Shown here: in pieces, positions 44,649 through 53,041 of the stretch
How the letters are laid out: every line of letters begins with the position of its first letter
Position numbering within the stretch: the stretch's first letter is position 1
Origin: Rhodobacter sp.
GTDB taxonomy: Bacteria > Pseudomonadota > Alphaproteobacteria > Rhodobacterales > Rhodobacteraceae
Length of the DNA stretch: 64,000 bases
Direction of reading: 5' to 3'
Assembly (NCBI GenBank): GCA_027489175.1
Contig: JAIYAE010000035.1
Span: 1 to 64,000, forward strand
The notes under the pieces: generated by a model
Seen by the model: the letters and a program-made list of their open reading frames with translations, nothing else
What the model was told of the DNA's origin: nothing
The model's database searches: none
Program-made: the position numbers and the translations under genes

Positions 44649-45584
44649 ATGAAAGCCGCCCGCATCCACGCCTATGGCGCCTCAAGCGAAATCAAGATCG
44701 AGGATGCCCCCCTCCCCACCCTCAACCCCGATGACGTGCTGATCCGCGTCGTCGCCACATCCGTCAACCCGGTGGATTGGAAGATCCGCAAGGGCTACCT
44801 CAAGGCGATGATCCCTTATGCAATGCCCTTGACCATGGGCTGGGATGTATCCGGAATCGTTGAAGAAATCGGCTCGGCCGTCACGATGTTCAAACCCGGC
44901 GACGCGGTCTATTCCCGTCCCGACATCGCCCGCAACGGCGCATATGCCGAATTCGTCGCGGTCCGCGAAAGCGAACTTGCCGCCAAGCCCAGCACCATCA
45001 GCCATGTTGAGGCAGCCAGCCTCCCCCTCGTCTCCATCACCGCATGGGAAGCACTCTTCACCACCGCCAACTTGACCAAAGGCCAGCGCGTCCTGATCCA
45101 TGCCGGGGCGGGCGGCGTCGGCTCCATCGCTGTGCAACTGGCCCGGGCCAAAGGCGCGCATGTCACCACCACCGCCTCGGCAGGCAAGATTGCCCTGGTC
45201 AAATCCCTGGGCGCGGATGAAGTCATCGACTACCATGCGCAGGATTTTTCCAACGCTGCCAAGGACATGGACGTGGTCTTCGACACCATCGGCGGCGCAG
45301 TGCAGGAGAAATCCTGGGGCGTCTTGAAGCCTGGCGGGATGCTGGTGTCGATCACCGACAAACCGTCCGAAGATCGCGCAAAGGCCGAAGGCAAGCGTTC
45401 CGGCTTCATCTTCATCGGCCCGAATGCAGCGATCCTGAAAGACCTTGGCCAGATGGTTGACCTTGGCCAGGTCCGCCCGCTGATCGCCGCCGAATACGGG
45501 CTGAACGACACCGCAAAGGCGCAGGATCTCAGCGAAACCGGCCGTGCCACCGGCAAGATCGTGATCTACGTCGGGCACCCCTGA
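44649..45584 (+). CDS. Quinone-oxidoreductase-like NADP-dependent reductase (MDR family)
   Basis: The 311-residue medium-chain reductase has no zinc ligands. Features are GWDVSGIVEEIGSAV, the dinucleotide loop IHAGAGGVGSIAVQLARAKGAH and ADEVIDYHAQDF. Members reduce quinones or enones with NADPH. The start at 44649 follows a weak GGA. The 3' end overlaps the convergent LysR gene by 19 bases. Confidence 0.86.
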   Translation: MKAARIHAYGASSEIKIEDAPLPTLNPDDVLIRVVATSVNPVDWKIRKGYLKAMIPYAMPLTMGWDVSGIVEEIGSAVTMFKPGDAVYSRPDIARNGAYAEFVAVRESELAAKPSTISHVEAASLPLVSITAWEALFTTANLTKGQRVLIHAGAGGVGSIAVQLARAKGAHVTTTASAGKIALVKSLGADEVIDYHAQDFSNAAKDMDVVFDTIGGAVQEKSWGVLKPGGMLVSITDKPSEDRAKAEGKRSGFIFIGPNAAILKDLGQMVDLGQVRPLIAAEYGLNDTAKAQDLSETGRATGKIVIYVGHP

Positions 45585-46438
45585 CGCAGGAAATCTGCCA
45601 CCCGCGCGACCGCTGATCCCTTCGGCATCGGTCGCGCGGACCACAGGCGCAGGCCGTGGTCCAGCGCCACGCGGAAGGCAAAGGGCGCGACCAGCTCACC
45701 CCGCGCCAGATGCCCCTTGACCAGCGCCTCGTGCCCCATCAGCACCCCGGCCCCATTCACCGCCTCTTCCACTGCCAGCGCGTAAAGGGAAAAGACCGGC
45801 CCCCGCACCGCGACCCGCGTTCCGACCCCGTCAAGCCAGGTCTCCCAGTCCCGGTCCCAGGCGGTATCCGACAGGCAAGGCACCGACCCCAGGTCCTCCA
45901 CCGACCGTAGCCGCGTGGCAAGTGCCGGTGCGCAAACGGGAAAAAGTGCATCGCCCGCCACCAGAACGCCCCCGCCTTGCGCCGGGAACAGGCACAGGTC
46001 ATGCAAGCTGCGCTTGAGGTTGGGCGGGGCTTCCAGCGCCGTGATCGATACCGAAATCTCAGGCGCCGCGGCCCGCAAGGCCGGCAAGCGCGGCGAAAGC
46101 CACAGCTGCGCTATCGCCGGTAGCGTTGCGACATGCACCTCACGTGGCAAGGCGACGGCCCGCAGCCGCGCCTCGGCCAGTGCCAGTGCGTCAAAGGCCG
46201 CGGTAAGCTCGTCCAGCGCCGCAAGCCCCAGCGCCGTCAGCCGAACACCACGCGCCTGCCGTACAAACAAGGCCGCGCCCAGCCGGTCTTCCAATGCCTT
46301 GACATGTGCCGTCACCGCGCCGGGGGTCACCCCAAGCTCGGCCGCCGCCAGCGTGAACGCCCCCGTGCGCGCAGCAGCCTCAAAGGCACGCAGCGCGTTC
46401 AGCGGCAATCGGGTCAGGGGTGGCGGGGCGACTGGCAT
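45566..46438 (-). CDS. LysR-family transcriptional regulator (GcvA-like)
   Basis: The 290-residue regulator has an N-terminal winged HTH (RAFEAAARTGAFTLAAAELG, then VTPGAVTAHVKALEDRLGAALF) and a periplasmic-binding-protein-like effector domain. It is divergent from the SHMT-like/aldo-keto reductase operon across 91 bases, the classical layout of a LysR regulator and its target. An inverted repeat directly before its own start suggests autorepression. Effector unknown; an amino acid or hydroxymethyl donor is plausible from the target. Confidence 0.88.
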   Translation of the reverse strand: MPVAPPPLTRLPLNALRAFEAAARTGAFTLAAAELGVTPGAVTAHVKALEDRLGAALFVRQARGVRLTALGLAALDELTAAFDALALAEARLRAVALPREVHVATLPAIAQLWLSPRLPALRAAAPEISVSITALEAPPNLKRSLHDLCLFPAQGGGVLVAGDALFPVCAPALATRLRSVEDLGSVPCLSDTAWDRDWETWLDGVGTRVAVRGPVFSLYALAVEEAVNGAGVLMGHEALVKGHLARGELVAPFAFRVALDHGLRLWSARPMPKGSAVARVADFLRQGCPT

Positions 46439-46467
46439 GGCTTAACTTTCCTAAGCCTAACTTTCTG
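46439..46467. promoter_or_regulatory. Candidate LysR operator in the divergent promoter region
   Basis: GGCTTA (46439-46444) and TAAGCC (46452-46457) form a perfect inverted repeat with 7-base spacing that contains a T-N11-A LysR box. A direct repeat TAACTTTC overlaps it and recurs at about 46458. It abuts the LysR ATG and covers its AGGAA ribosome binding site. Confidence 0.45.
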
Positions 46468-46529
46468 CAGAACTGATTTGTGCGCAAGGCCTCTGCCGCC
46501 TAACCTGCCGGAAAAGGAGCCCCGCGATC

Positions 46530-47849
46530 ATGACCCACCTCTCCCCCCGCCCCTGGGTGCCCGCTGACAGTGAGGCGCTGATCCAGCGCATCGCCGGTGA
46601 GACCACTTCCCCCTCTGCCCAAGTGGCCGCCCGGATCGAGGCGTTGATCGAGGCGAACCTGCAGATCCACGACCGGGATTGCTTCAACCTCAACCCCGCC
46701 ACCAACGTGATGAACCCCCGGGCCGAGGCGGCCTTGGCACGCGGTCTTGGCTCGCGCCCCAGCCTCGGCTACCCCGGCGACAAGTATGAGATGGGGCTGG
46801 AGGCGATTGAGGAGATTGAGGTCATCACCGCCGGCCTTGCCGCTGAAATCTTCAACGCGCGCTATGCCGAAATCCGCGTCGGGTCCGGCGCTTTGGCGAA
46901 TCTTTACGGCTTCATGGCGCTGGCCAAACCCGGTGACAGCATCATAGCGCCCCCGGGCAGCATCGGCGGCCATGTCACCCATCATGCCGCTGGCTGCGCG
47001 GGCCTTTACGGGCTGACGACCCATGCCGCCCCGATTGACGCGGACGGCTATACGATTGATCTTGCAGCACTTCACGACCTTGCCCACGCGGTCCGTCCGA
47101 AGATCATCACCGTCGGCGGCAGTCTGAACCTTTTCCCCCATCCGGTGGCGGAAGTGCGCAAGATCGCCGATCAGGTGGGTGCAAAGGTCCTCTTTGACGC
47201 GGCCCACCAATGCGGGATCATCGCGGGCGGGGTCTGGGCCAACCCCTTGCTGGAAGGCGCGCATCTGATGACGATGAGCACCTATAAATCGCTTGGTGGC
47301 CCGGCGGGTGGGCTGATCGTGACCAATGACGCTGGCATTGCCGAGCGTCTGGACGCCCTCGCCTACCCCGGCCTGACCGCCAATTTCGATGCCGCGAAGT
47401 CGGCGGCGCTGGCGCTCACGCTTCTTGACTGGCGCGACCATGGGCAGGCCTATGCGAAAGCGATGGTCGACCTTGCCCGCGCCCTGGCGGCCGAGCTTTC
47501 GAACCTCGGCCTGCCCGTCTTCGCCGCCGACCGCGGGGCGACCACCTCGCACCAGTTTGCAATTGAGGCGGCGGCCTTTGGCGGCGGGCAAAACGCTTCC
47601 AAGACCCTGCGCAAGGCCGGGTTCCTGGCTTGCGGCATCGGCCTGCCGATCCCCGAGGTTCCGAATGATAACAACGGCCTGCGCATTGGCACGCCTGAGC
47701 TTGTGCGTCGCGGCGTCACCCCGGCCGACGCCCCGGCCCTTGCCGCGCTGATCGCGGAGGGCCTGCGCTCCAACGCCCCCGAAACCGTCGCCCCGCGGAC
47801 CAAAGCGCTGCGCGCCCGGTTCCAGGGCCTGCACTATGTGACCGCATGA
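46530..47849 (+). CDS. Serine hydroxymethyltransferase-like PLP enzyme
   Basis: The 439-residue fold-type-I PLP protein resembles GlyA: LNPATNVMNPRAEAALARGL, GYPGDKYEMG, RVGSGALANLYGFMAL, GGHVTHH and LFDAAHQCGIIAGG. The Schiff-base lysine motif reads MSTYKSLGGPAGG, where housekeeping SHMT has TTTTHKTLRGPRGG. The divergence, operon with an aldo-keto reductase and LysR control suggest a specialised enzyme, for example an alpha-methylserine or other beta-hydroxy amino acid aldolase/transferase, not the main glyA. Confidence 0.82.
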   Translation: MTHLSPRPWVPADSEALIQRIAGETTSPSAQVAARIEALIEANLQIHDRDCFNLNPATNVMNPRAEAALARGLGSRPSLGYPGDKYEMGLEAIEEIEVITAGLAAEIFNARYAEIRVGSGALANLYGFMALAKPGDSIIAPPGSIGGHVTHHAAGCAGLYGLTTHAAPIDADGYTIDLAALHDLAHAVRPKIITVGGSLNLFPHPVAEVRKIADQVGAKVLFDAAHQCGIIAGGVWANPLLEGAHLMTMSTYKSLGGPAGGLIVTNDAGIAERLDALAYPGLTANFDAAKSAALALTLLDWRDHGQAYAKAMVDLARALAAELSNLGLPVFAADRGATTSHQFAIEAAAFGGGQNASKTLRKAGFLACGIGLPIPEVPNDNNGLRIGTPELVRRGVTPADAPALAALIAEGLRSNAPETVAPRTKALRARFQGLHYVTA

Positions 47850-48829
47850 GAACCCGCAAACTTGGGCTGCACGGCCCCGAGGTTTCCGCCCTTGGCCTGG
47901 GCTGCCTGTCCTTTGGCGGCATCTTTGGTGCGACGACCGAGGCGGACAGCCTTGCCACCCTTGATGCTGCGTGGGAGGCTGGGATCACCTTCCTCGACAC
48001 TGCGAATATCTACGGCAAAGGGGTCAGCGAAGCCGTCATGGGCCAGTGGCTGCGCACCCGCAAGCACCGCCCCCACATCGCCACCAAGGCCGCCTTCACC
48101 GACGACCCCGCCCGCCGCATCGACAACCGGCCTGAACACCTGCGCAGTGAGCTTGAAGGCTCGCTGAAACGGCTTGGTGTCGACCATGTCACCCTGTTCT
48201 ACGCCCACCGCCACGACCTGCAAATCCCGGCCGAAGATCTGGCAGGCACCATGAAAGACCTTGTTCAGGAAGGGAAAATCCTGGGCTACGGCCTGTCGGA
48301 AATCGCCCCCTATACGCTGGAGCGAGCCCATGCCGTGCATCCGGTGATGGCGGTGCAGAACGAATATTCGCTTTGGACGCGCCAGCCCGAACTTGGTCTG
48401 GTCCAGCTTTGCCTGCGGCTTGGGGTGGCGTTCGTGCCCTTCTCCCCCCTGGCCCGGGGCGTCTTCGGCACCCCTATGGCGGACCCTGCAACTTTCGCCA
48501 GCGGTGAATTCCGCACCCGCATTCCGCGTTTCCATTCTGAAAACTGGCCGCACAACCGGGCGCGGCTGCAAGCCTTTCACGACCATGCCGAAAGCCGGGG
48601 CCACACCCCTGCGGCCCTTGCCCTTGCCTGGCTGTTGGACCGCGGTCCCCACATCCTGCCCATCCCTGGCACCCGCAGCGCCGCGCACCTGAGCGCATGG
48701 CTGCAAGCGCCCGAGATTGACCTCAGCGATGAGGACCGTGAGGAAATTGACCGCCTCCTCCCCGTCGGCTGGGCATGGGGCGACCGCTATGACGACGCGC
48801 AAGCCGGAACGGTGGAGCGTTATTCCTGA
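47846..48829 (+). CDS. Aldo/keto reductase
   Basis: The 327-residue AKR-fold NADPH oxidoreductase has LGLGCLSFGGIFGA, the catalytic Asp/Tyr in FLDTANIYGKG, Lys in IATKAAF and the His in LFYAHRHD. A C-terminal cofactor segment ILPIPGTRSAAHL follows. The ATG overlaps the SHMT-like stop by 4 bases, so it probably reduces or oxidises an aldehyde product of that enzyme. Its 3' end overlaps the convergent DUF1989 gene by 10 bases. Confidence 0.9.
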   Translation: MRTRKLGLHGPEVSALGLGCLSFGGIFGATTEADSLATLDAAWEAGITFLDTANIYGKGVSEAVMGQWLRTRKHRPHIATKAAFTDDPARRIDNRPEHLRSELEGSLKRLGVDHVTLFYAHRHDLQIPAEDLAGTMKDLVQEGKILGYGLSEIAPYTLERAHAVHPVMAVQNEYSLWTRQPELGLVQLCLRLGVAFVPFSPLARGVFGTPMADPATFASGEFRTRIPRFHSENWPHNRARLQAFHDHAESRGHTPAALALAWLLDRGPHILPIPGTRSAAHLSAWLQAPEIDLSDEDREEIDRLLPVGWAWGDRYDDAQAGTVERYS

Positions 48830-49686
48830 CCGTGGCTGCGATCGTATGGGTTCGGCCCCGGCGACTGCCAGCCAAGGGGCGGCGCGACGGGCCGGAACAC
48901 CTGCACCAAAAGCGGATGGCACACCGCCACGTCCGACGAATGTTCCGCCGAACAATCGCCCCCCGGGCAAGCCGACAAAGCGCCCAGCAGGTCAATTTCC
49001 GCCATGAATTCAATGTGGTCGCCGGGTCGCACCGGGCTTGCCTTCATGAAATACTGCCCCGTGTCGCGGGTGAACCCGGTGCACATGAAGACGTTCAGCA
49101 CGTCATGCACCTGCAACTCTGCCGCATGCAGCGGCAGGCCAGTCCACCCCGCCACCGCCCGCGTCAGGTTAGAATGGCAGCAGTGGTGATACTGCTCTCC
49201 CCCGGACAACAGCGCATGGGTGTAGGGGTCGCAGCGCGTGCCGATCACGTCATGCACCGACCCGCCGAAAGCATCAAAGCCGTACCAGTCGAGCGTATCT
49301 TCCGTCACCGTCGCCATCGGGCGCAGATGCGGGAGGCAGGACCACATCCGGTCACCCGTCGAAAGATGCGTGCCATGCAGCGCCCGGGTCTTGCCGGAAA
49401 AGAACCGCTCCCCCAAGTCACCCGCAGCAAACAGGTTCAGGTCGCCAACCTGCGGCCCCTCAACGCTGACGATGCGGAAGAAATGCCCCGCCGGCACCTC
49501 AAAACACCGCGCCTCCCGCGGCGGAACCAGGGTTTCTGACACCATCTCCCAGCCGTCCCGCGCGGCGCGATAGGCGGCCAGGTCAGGCGTGGGCAGCCCC
49601 TCGATCGGGTAGCAGATGACCGGGCGGATGCCCTTGCGGGTCGCTGCATCGGGCGGGGAGGGATGATCCGGGATCGCTGGTTTCAT
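48820..49686 (-). CDS. DUF1989 (urea carboxylase-associated) protein
   Basis: The 288-residue protein has DUF1989 features: FEVPAGHFFRIVSVEGPQVGDLN, HGTHLSTGDRMWS, HDVIGTRCDPY and HCCHSNLTRAV, with several Cys/His that may bind metal. Homologues lie near urea or aminomethyl-group metabolism genes, but their biochemical role is unsettled. The start at ATG 49686 is consistent with the domain boundary; a much longer overlapping frame is an antisense/offset artefact of the BLUF gene. The BLUF gene lies 43 bases upstream on the same strand. Confidence 0.78.
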   Translation of the reverse strand: MKPAIPDHPSPPDAATRKGIRPVICYPIEGLPTPDLAAYRAARDGWEMVSETLVPPREARCFEVPAGHFFRIVSVEGPQVGDLNLFAAGDLGERFFSGKTRALHGTHLSTGDRMWSCLPHLRPMATVTEDTLDWYGFDAFGGSVHDVIGTRCDPYTHALLSGGEQYHHCCHSNLTRAVAGWTGLPLHAAELQVHDVLNVFMCTGFTRDTGQYFMKASPVRPGDHIEFMAEIDLLGALSACPGGDCSAEHSSDVAVCHPLLVQVFRPVAPPLGWQSPGPNPYDRSHGQE

Positions 49687-49729
49687 GGCGCTACCCTTGC
49701 GCCCTTTGCGCGGCAGATCAAGTTGCGGC

Positions 49730-50137
49730 TCAGGCTGGTGCGTCGTGGTCGGGCAGATTGCGGAACATCGCCAGCACCTCGTCCTCCGAGGCAGTTTCGG
49801 GGACGCCCGCGTCCACCTCGGCCCGCGACCAGACCCAGCTGGCGGCAGGATCATCGCGCATGGCCCAGGCGCCAAACATCCGTTCGTGATCGCCAACCTT
49901 CCGCCGGACCAGGCGGCGCACTTCGATATGCCGGTCATCGGCGCGGATGCGGGCATAGGCGGCCTCAACCGCCGCTTCCGGCCCCTCCAGCAGTTGCAGG
50001 AACAGATCATCCCGGCAAATCAGCGCCCCGGTGATCCCGTCCCGCGTGTTGCAGCGCCGGGCGTCAAACAGGATGTTGGTCAACGTGCTGGCATCAAACC
50101 CGAAAGGCCGCGATGCATAGACCAGTTGGAGCAGCAT
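49730..50137 (-). CDS. BLUF-domain blue-light photoreceptor
   Basis: The 135-residue single-domain flavoprotein carries the BLUF triad: Tyr7 in LQLVYASR, Asn30 in RRCNTRDGITGALI and Gln48 in LFLQLLEG. It also has the switch-strand Trp91/Met93 in FGAWAM. FAD binding and a blue-light hydrogen-bond switch are expected. There is no fused EAL or cyclase domain, so output must be through a partner. The start at 50137 follows GGAGGG. It lies downstream of sdhB in reading order, with 96 bases between. Confidence 0.9.
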   Translation of the reverse strand: MLLQLVYASRPFGFDASTLTNILFDARRCNTRDGITGALICRDDLFLQLLEGPEAAVEAAYARIRADDRHIEVRRLVRRKVGDHERMFGAWAMRDDPAASWVWSRAEVDAGVPETASEDEVLAMFRNLPDHDAPA

Positions 50138-50233
50138 CGATGTCCCTCCCTTCGGTCCGGGCAAGCCGGGTCCGCGTGACAGCGCCAACCCTAGCCTGCA
50201 TGGGGCCCCGTGACGAGGCCCGATCGCCTTACG

Positions 50234-51010
50234 TCAGACCACCCGTTCGACCATCATCTTCTTGATCTCGGCAATCGCCTTGGCGGGGTTCAGGCCCTTG
50301 GGGCAGGTCTTGGCGCAGTTCATGATCGTGTGGCAGCGGTAGAGCTTGAAGGGGTCCTCAAGTGCGTCCAGCCGTTCCCCCGTCGCCTCATCCCGGCTGT
50401 CAATGATCCAGCGGTAGGCGTGCAAAAGGGCAGCCGGACCAAGGAACCGGTCCGAATTCCACCAGTACGACGGGCAGGCGGTAGAGCATGAGGCGCACAT
50501 GACGCATTCATAAAGCCCATCCAGCTTCGACCGATCCTCGATCGACTGGCGCCATTCCTTTGCCGGGCGGTTGGTCTTCGTCTCCAGCCACGGCATAATG
50601 CTGGCATGCTGGGCGTAAAAGTGGGTCAGGTCGGGGATCAGGTCCTTGATCACCGGCATGTGGGGCAAGGGGTAGATCTTGATATCGCCCTTCACCTCAT
50701 CCAACCCGTAGATGCAGGCCAGCGTATTGATCCCGTCGATGTTCATGGCACAAGACCCGCAGATGCCTTCGCGGCAGGACCGGCGGAAGGTCAGGGTGGG
50801 GTCAATCTCGGTCTTGATCTTGATCAGGGCGTCCAGGACCATCGGGCCGCAGGTATCCATATCGACGAAATAGGTATCCACCCGCGGGTTTTCGCCGTCA
50901 TCCGGGCTCCACCGGTAGACCTGGAACTTGCGGACGTTCTTGCCCTCCGGCTTGGGCCAGGTCTTGCCGGTGCGGACTTTAGAGTTCTTGGGCAGGGTAA
51001 ACTGGACCAT
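50234..51010 (-). CDS. sdhB: Succinate dehydrogenase iron-sulfur subunit
   Basis: The 258-residue subunit of complex II carries three Fe-S clusters: [2Fe-2S] via CREGICGSC plus NTLAC, [4Fe-4S] via [12 protein letters not shown], and [3Fe-4S] via [17 protein letters not shown]. It passes electrons from SdhA to quinone at SdhCD. It is at the end of the sdh operon, 3 bases after a small lipoprotein gene. Normal length. Confidence 0.96.
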   Translation of the reverse strand: MVQFTLPKNSKVRTGKTWPKPEGKNVRKFQVYRWSPDDGENPRVDTYFVDMDTCGPMVLDALIKIKTEIDPTLTFRRSCREGICGSCAMNIDGINTLACIYGLDEVKGDIKIYPLPHMPVIKDLIPDLTHFYAQHASIMPWLETKTNRPAKEWRQSIEDRSKLDGLYECVMCASCSTACPSYWWNSDRFLGPAALLHAYRWIIDSRDEATGERLDALEDPFKLYRCHTIMNCAKTCPKGLNPAKAIAEIKKMMVERVV

Positions 51011-51013
51011 GGG

Positions 51014-51337
51014 TCAGCCTTTCCAGTCAGGTCTTGCATAAAGCGGCCGCGACGGCGGCTCGCCGGATTTGGAGACAACGCAGGTTTCATAGACAGCCGC
51101 AGGGTCGCGGCCGAGAAGGAAGTCGGAACTCACGTTCAGCTCAATCCCGCCGACGGCGCGGCCCCCGGAACCGACACCCACCGCCACTTCGCCGCGGGGT
51201 TGCTGGGCCAGTCGCGCGCGCTCAAAACACTGACGCTCGGCCTCAGCCAGGGTGATCGGGCCGCAGCCCGCCAAAAGGCCAGCCACCAGCAGCAGGGGTG
51301 CCGCGTGCAGACGGCGGTGGAGGGCTGGGCGGGTCAT
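51014..51337 (-). CDS. Small lipoprotein, 107 aa
   Basis: From the ATG at 51337, which overlaps the previous stop (ATGA), the protein has an N-terminal membrane segment with lipobox LLAGC at about residue 25. The mature part contains two more cysteines (RQCFERA, YETCVV) and a Gly-rich stretch GEVAVGVGSGGRAVGG. It is directly upstream of sdhB. Outer- or inner-membrane lipoprotein of unknown function. Confidence 0.7.
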   Translation of the reverse strand: MTRPALHRRLHAAPLLLVAGLLAGCGPITLAEAERQCFERARLAQQPRGEVAVGVGSGGRAVGGIELNVSSDFLLGRDPAAVYETCVVSKSGEPPSRPLYARPDWKG

Positions 51338-51774
51338 CTGGTGCATTGGAAATAGCCCGATCCGCCCGACATCACATTGCGCGACCGGCAACGGTCCACG
51401 TCGACCGCGCCATTGTCCGAAGGGGCGGCGGGCGGTTGGCCATAGGTAAAGGTTTCCTTGACCGAACCTTCCACGACCTCAACCTCGGTGGTCTGGCCCA
51501 CCGGGGCGGCGACCAGCGGCGTTCCTGCCTCGGCCGCCTTGCGACGGATGCAGGCGTTGATCGCGGCCGCCTCGGTCGCCGTGCCGTTGGCCCCCGGCTT
51601 CACCTCGGTATCGCCGCTGCCAAAGACATAGGACCCGCGGGCATTCGTCTCGAAGATGCAGGCGGTTGAGTATGCGTCAAGGGGCGCGCTCTGGCTTGAT
51701 CCGCCACCAACACAGCCCGCCAAAGCCAGAAGGCTGGCGGCGGCAGCGGTCAACAGGAGGGGTGTCATGTTCAT
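51334..51774 (-). CDS. Small lipoprotein, 146 aa
   Basis: The protein opens MNMTPLLLTAAAASLLALAGC, a lipoprotein signal with lipobox LAGC. The mature part has the elements AYSTACIFETNARGSYVFG, INACIRRKAAEAG and a C-terminal YFQC. The start at 51774 is preceded by GGAG; a GTG at 51807 overlapping the upstream stop is possible. The three adjacent exported proteins between sdhA and sdhB share Cys positions (INACIRRK/QQ-type) and may be diverged paralogues. Function unknown. Confidence 0.7.
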   Translation of the reverse strand: MNMTPLLLTAAAASLLALAGCVGGGSSQSAPLDAYSTACIFETNARGSYVFGSGDTEVKPGANGTATEAAAINACIRRKAAEAGTPLVAAPVGQTTEVEVVEGSVKETFTYGQPPAAPSDNGAVDVDRCRSRNVMSGGSGYFQCTR

Positions 51775-51803
51775 GGTGATGCGCTCCGGTTCGGGTCTGG
51801 GTT

Positions 51804-52127
51804 TCACGGCGTAGCACGCAAAGGCGGCACGCCGGCGGCGGCAAAGCAGGCCTGTGTGGCCGGGCGCAGCGCGATGTCGCGGATCGTGGCCTTGGTCGAG
51901 GTTCCGGCCTCAACCCCCACGTCACGCGCCAGAAGCCGCGCCTCATCCGCGCTTGCCGTGGACAGGATGCAATCAGTCGCCGCTTGGGCCGGGCCTGCGG
52001 GCATGTCAAGGTTGACCACCGGAAACACGACCGACGACGCCGTCCGCCGCACCGCCTTGTCGGCAAGCTCACCGGGGTCGCAGGCGGCGACGCCAAGGAC
52101 AGCTAAACAAAGAAGCATGACACGCAT
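51804..52127 (-). CDS. Small lipoprotein-like exported protein, 107 aa
   Basis: The start MRVMLLCLAVLGVAACDPG carries a lipobox VAAC at residue 16. The mature part has DCILSTASADEARLLARDVG and ATQACFAAAG, each with one cysteine. The ATG at 52127 follows GGAAG. It is the first of three exported proteins read between the sulfotransferase-like gene and sdhB. No domain recognised. Confidence 0.65.
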   Translation of the reverse strand: MRVMLLCLAVLGVAACDPGELADKAVRRTASSVVFPVVNLDMPAGPAQAATDCILSTASADEARLLARDVGVEAGTSTKATIRDIALRPATQACFAAAGVPPLRATP

Positions 52128-52187
52128 CAGGTCTTCCTTTCCGCAGGGGCGATCTTCGTCAGGACCGGGCAACAGGGCATCTGCATC

Positions 52188-53015
52188 TCAGACCCCCTCG
52201 GTCCGGAACAGGGCTTGCGACTTCTCCACCAGTTTCGCCACTTGCAGCCGCTCAGGCCGGTTCAGACCCAGGCCATTGAGCCGCCGGATAAACTCAAGCG
52301 AGGCCGGGGAAATCGAGGCATTCGATGCTTTTGGCACCGGCAAGGCGTCGATCACGTCCGCGTCGATCCCAGCCAGTTCCAGGACCCGCCGACCGACATA
52401 GCCATAACGCGCCGCCTCGTCCTCCATCGGCAGGACGGTCAGCCGGTCGCCCAGCACCGATCTGAAGCTGTCCACCATCCGTTGCGGCACGCCAAGGTCT
52501 GGATGCATGGCGATCCAGCTGGCGTAGTCCTCGGTCCCGCCGGCCAGCTTGACCGTCTGGTTGTGGCAACTTTCGCGCCATTTCTGCGGCTCACGCGTGT
52601 AGCAGATGTAGTGCAGGTCCCACCCGGCCAGTTGCGCTTCGATCTCTGCCAGGATCAGGGCGGGGCCATCCTCGAACCGGGCGGAAAACACCGTGCGGCT
52701 GAAGATCCCGAAAAGATTTTCATCCGATACGATGATCGTCTCACCGGGCATGGCGGCCATCATCCGGTGCATGGTCTGCACCACCCCCGGCAGCCGTTTT
52801 CGGGCGGCAGCGCCCTTGCCCGCCAGCAGTTCCGCCCCAAGCGTCCGCAACGGCAGCGTCAGATCATCCCGCGCCGAGATCGCAATGCCCGGGCCGAACC
52901 GACTGGCATTGGTCTTCAGCAGGCCGTGGAACGTGCTTGTGGCGGTCTTTGGCGGACCAAAATGGAAGATCACCCGTCGCGGTGCCCCCACCTTTGCCGC
53001 TTTTGCCCAGAACAC
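52188..53015 (-). CDS. Sulfotransferase-like P-loop protein
   Basis: The 275-residue cytoplasmic protein has FHFGPPKTATSTFH at residues 17-30. This resembles the 5'-phosphosulfate-binding loop of sulfotransferases that use PAPS. A possible 3'-phosphate-binding segment is YICYTREPQKWRESCHNQ. The start is GTG at 53015 with AGGAGG 7 bases upstream. It lies 26 bases after sdhA in reading order. Possible acceptors include glycans or lipids; family assignment rests on the P-loop and general layout. Confidence 0.65.
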   Translation of the reverse strand: MFWAKAAKVGAPRRVIFHFGPPKTATSTFHGLLKTNASRFGPGIAISARDDLTLPLRTLGAELLAGKGAAARKRLPGVVQTMHRMMAAMPGETIIVSDENLFGIFSRTVFSARFEDGPALILAEIEAQLAGWDLHYICYTREPQKWRESCHNQTVKLAGGTEDYASWIAMHPDLGVPQRMVDSFRSVLGDRLTVLPMEDEAARYGYVGRRVLELAGIDADVIDALPVPKASNASISPASLEFIRRLNGLGLNRPERLQVAKLVEKSQALFRTEGV

Positions 53016-53041
53016 GCCCTGACCTCCTTCTTACGCCGACA

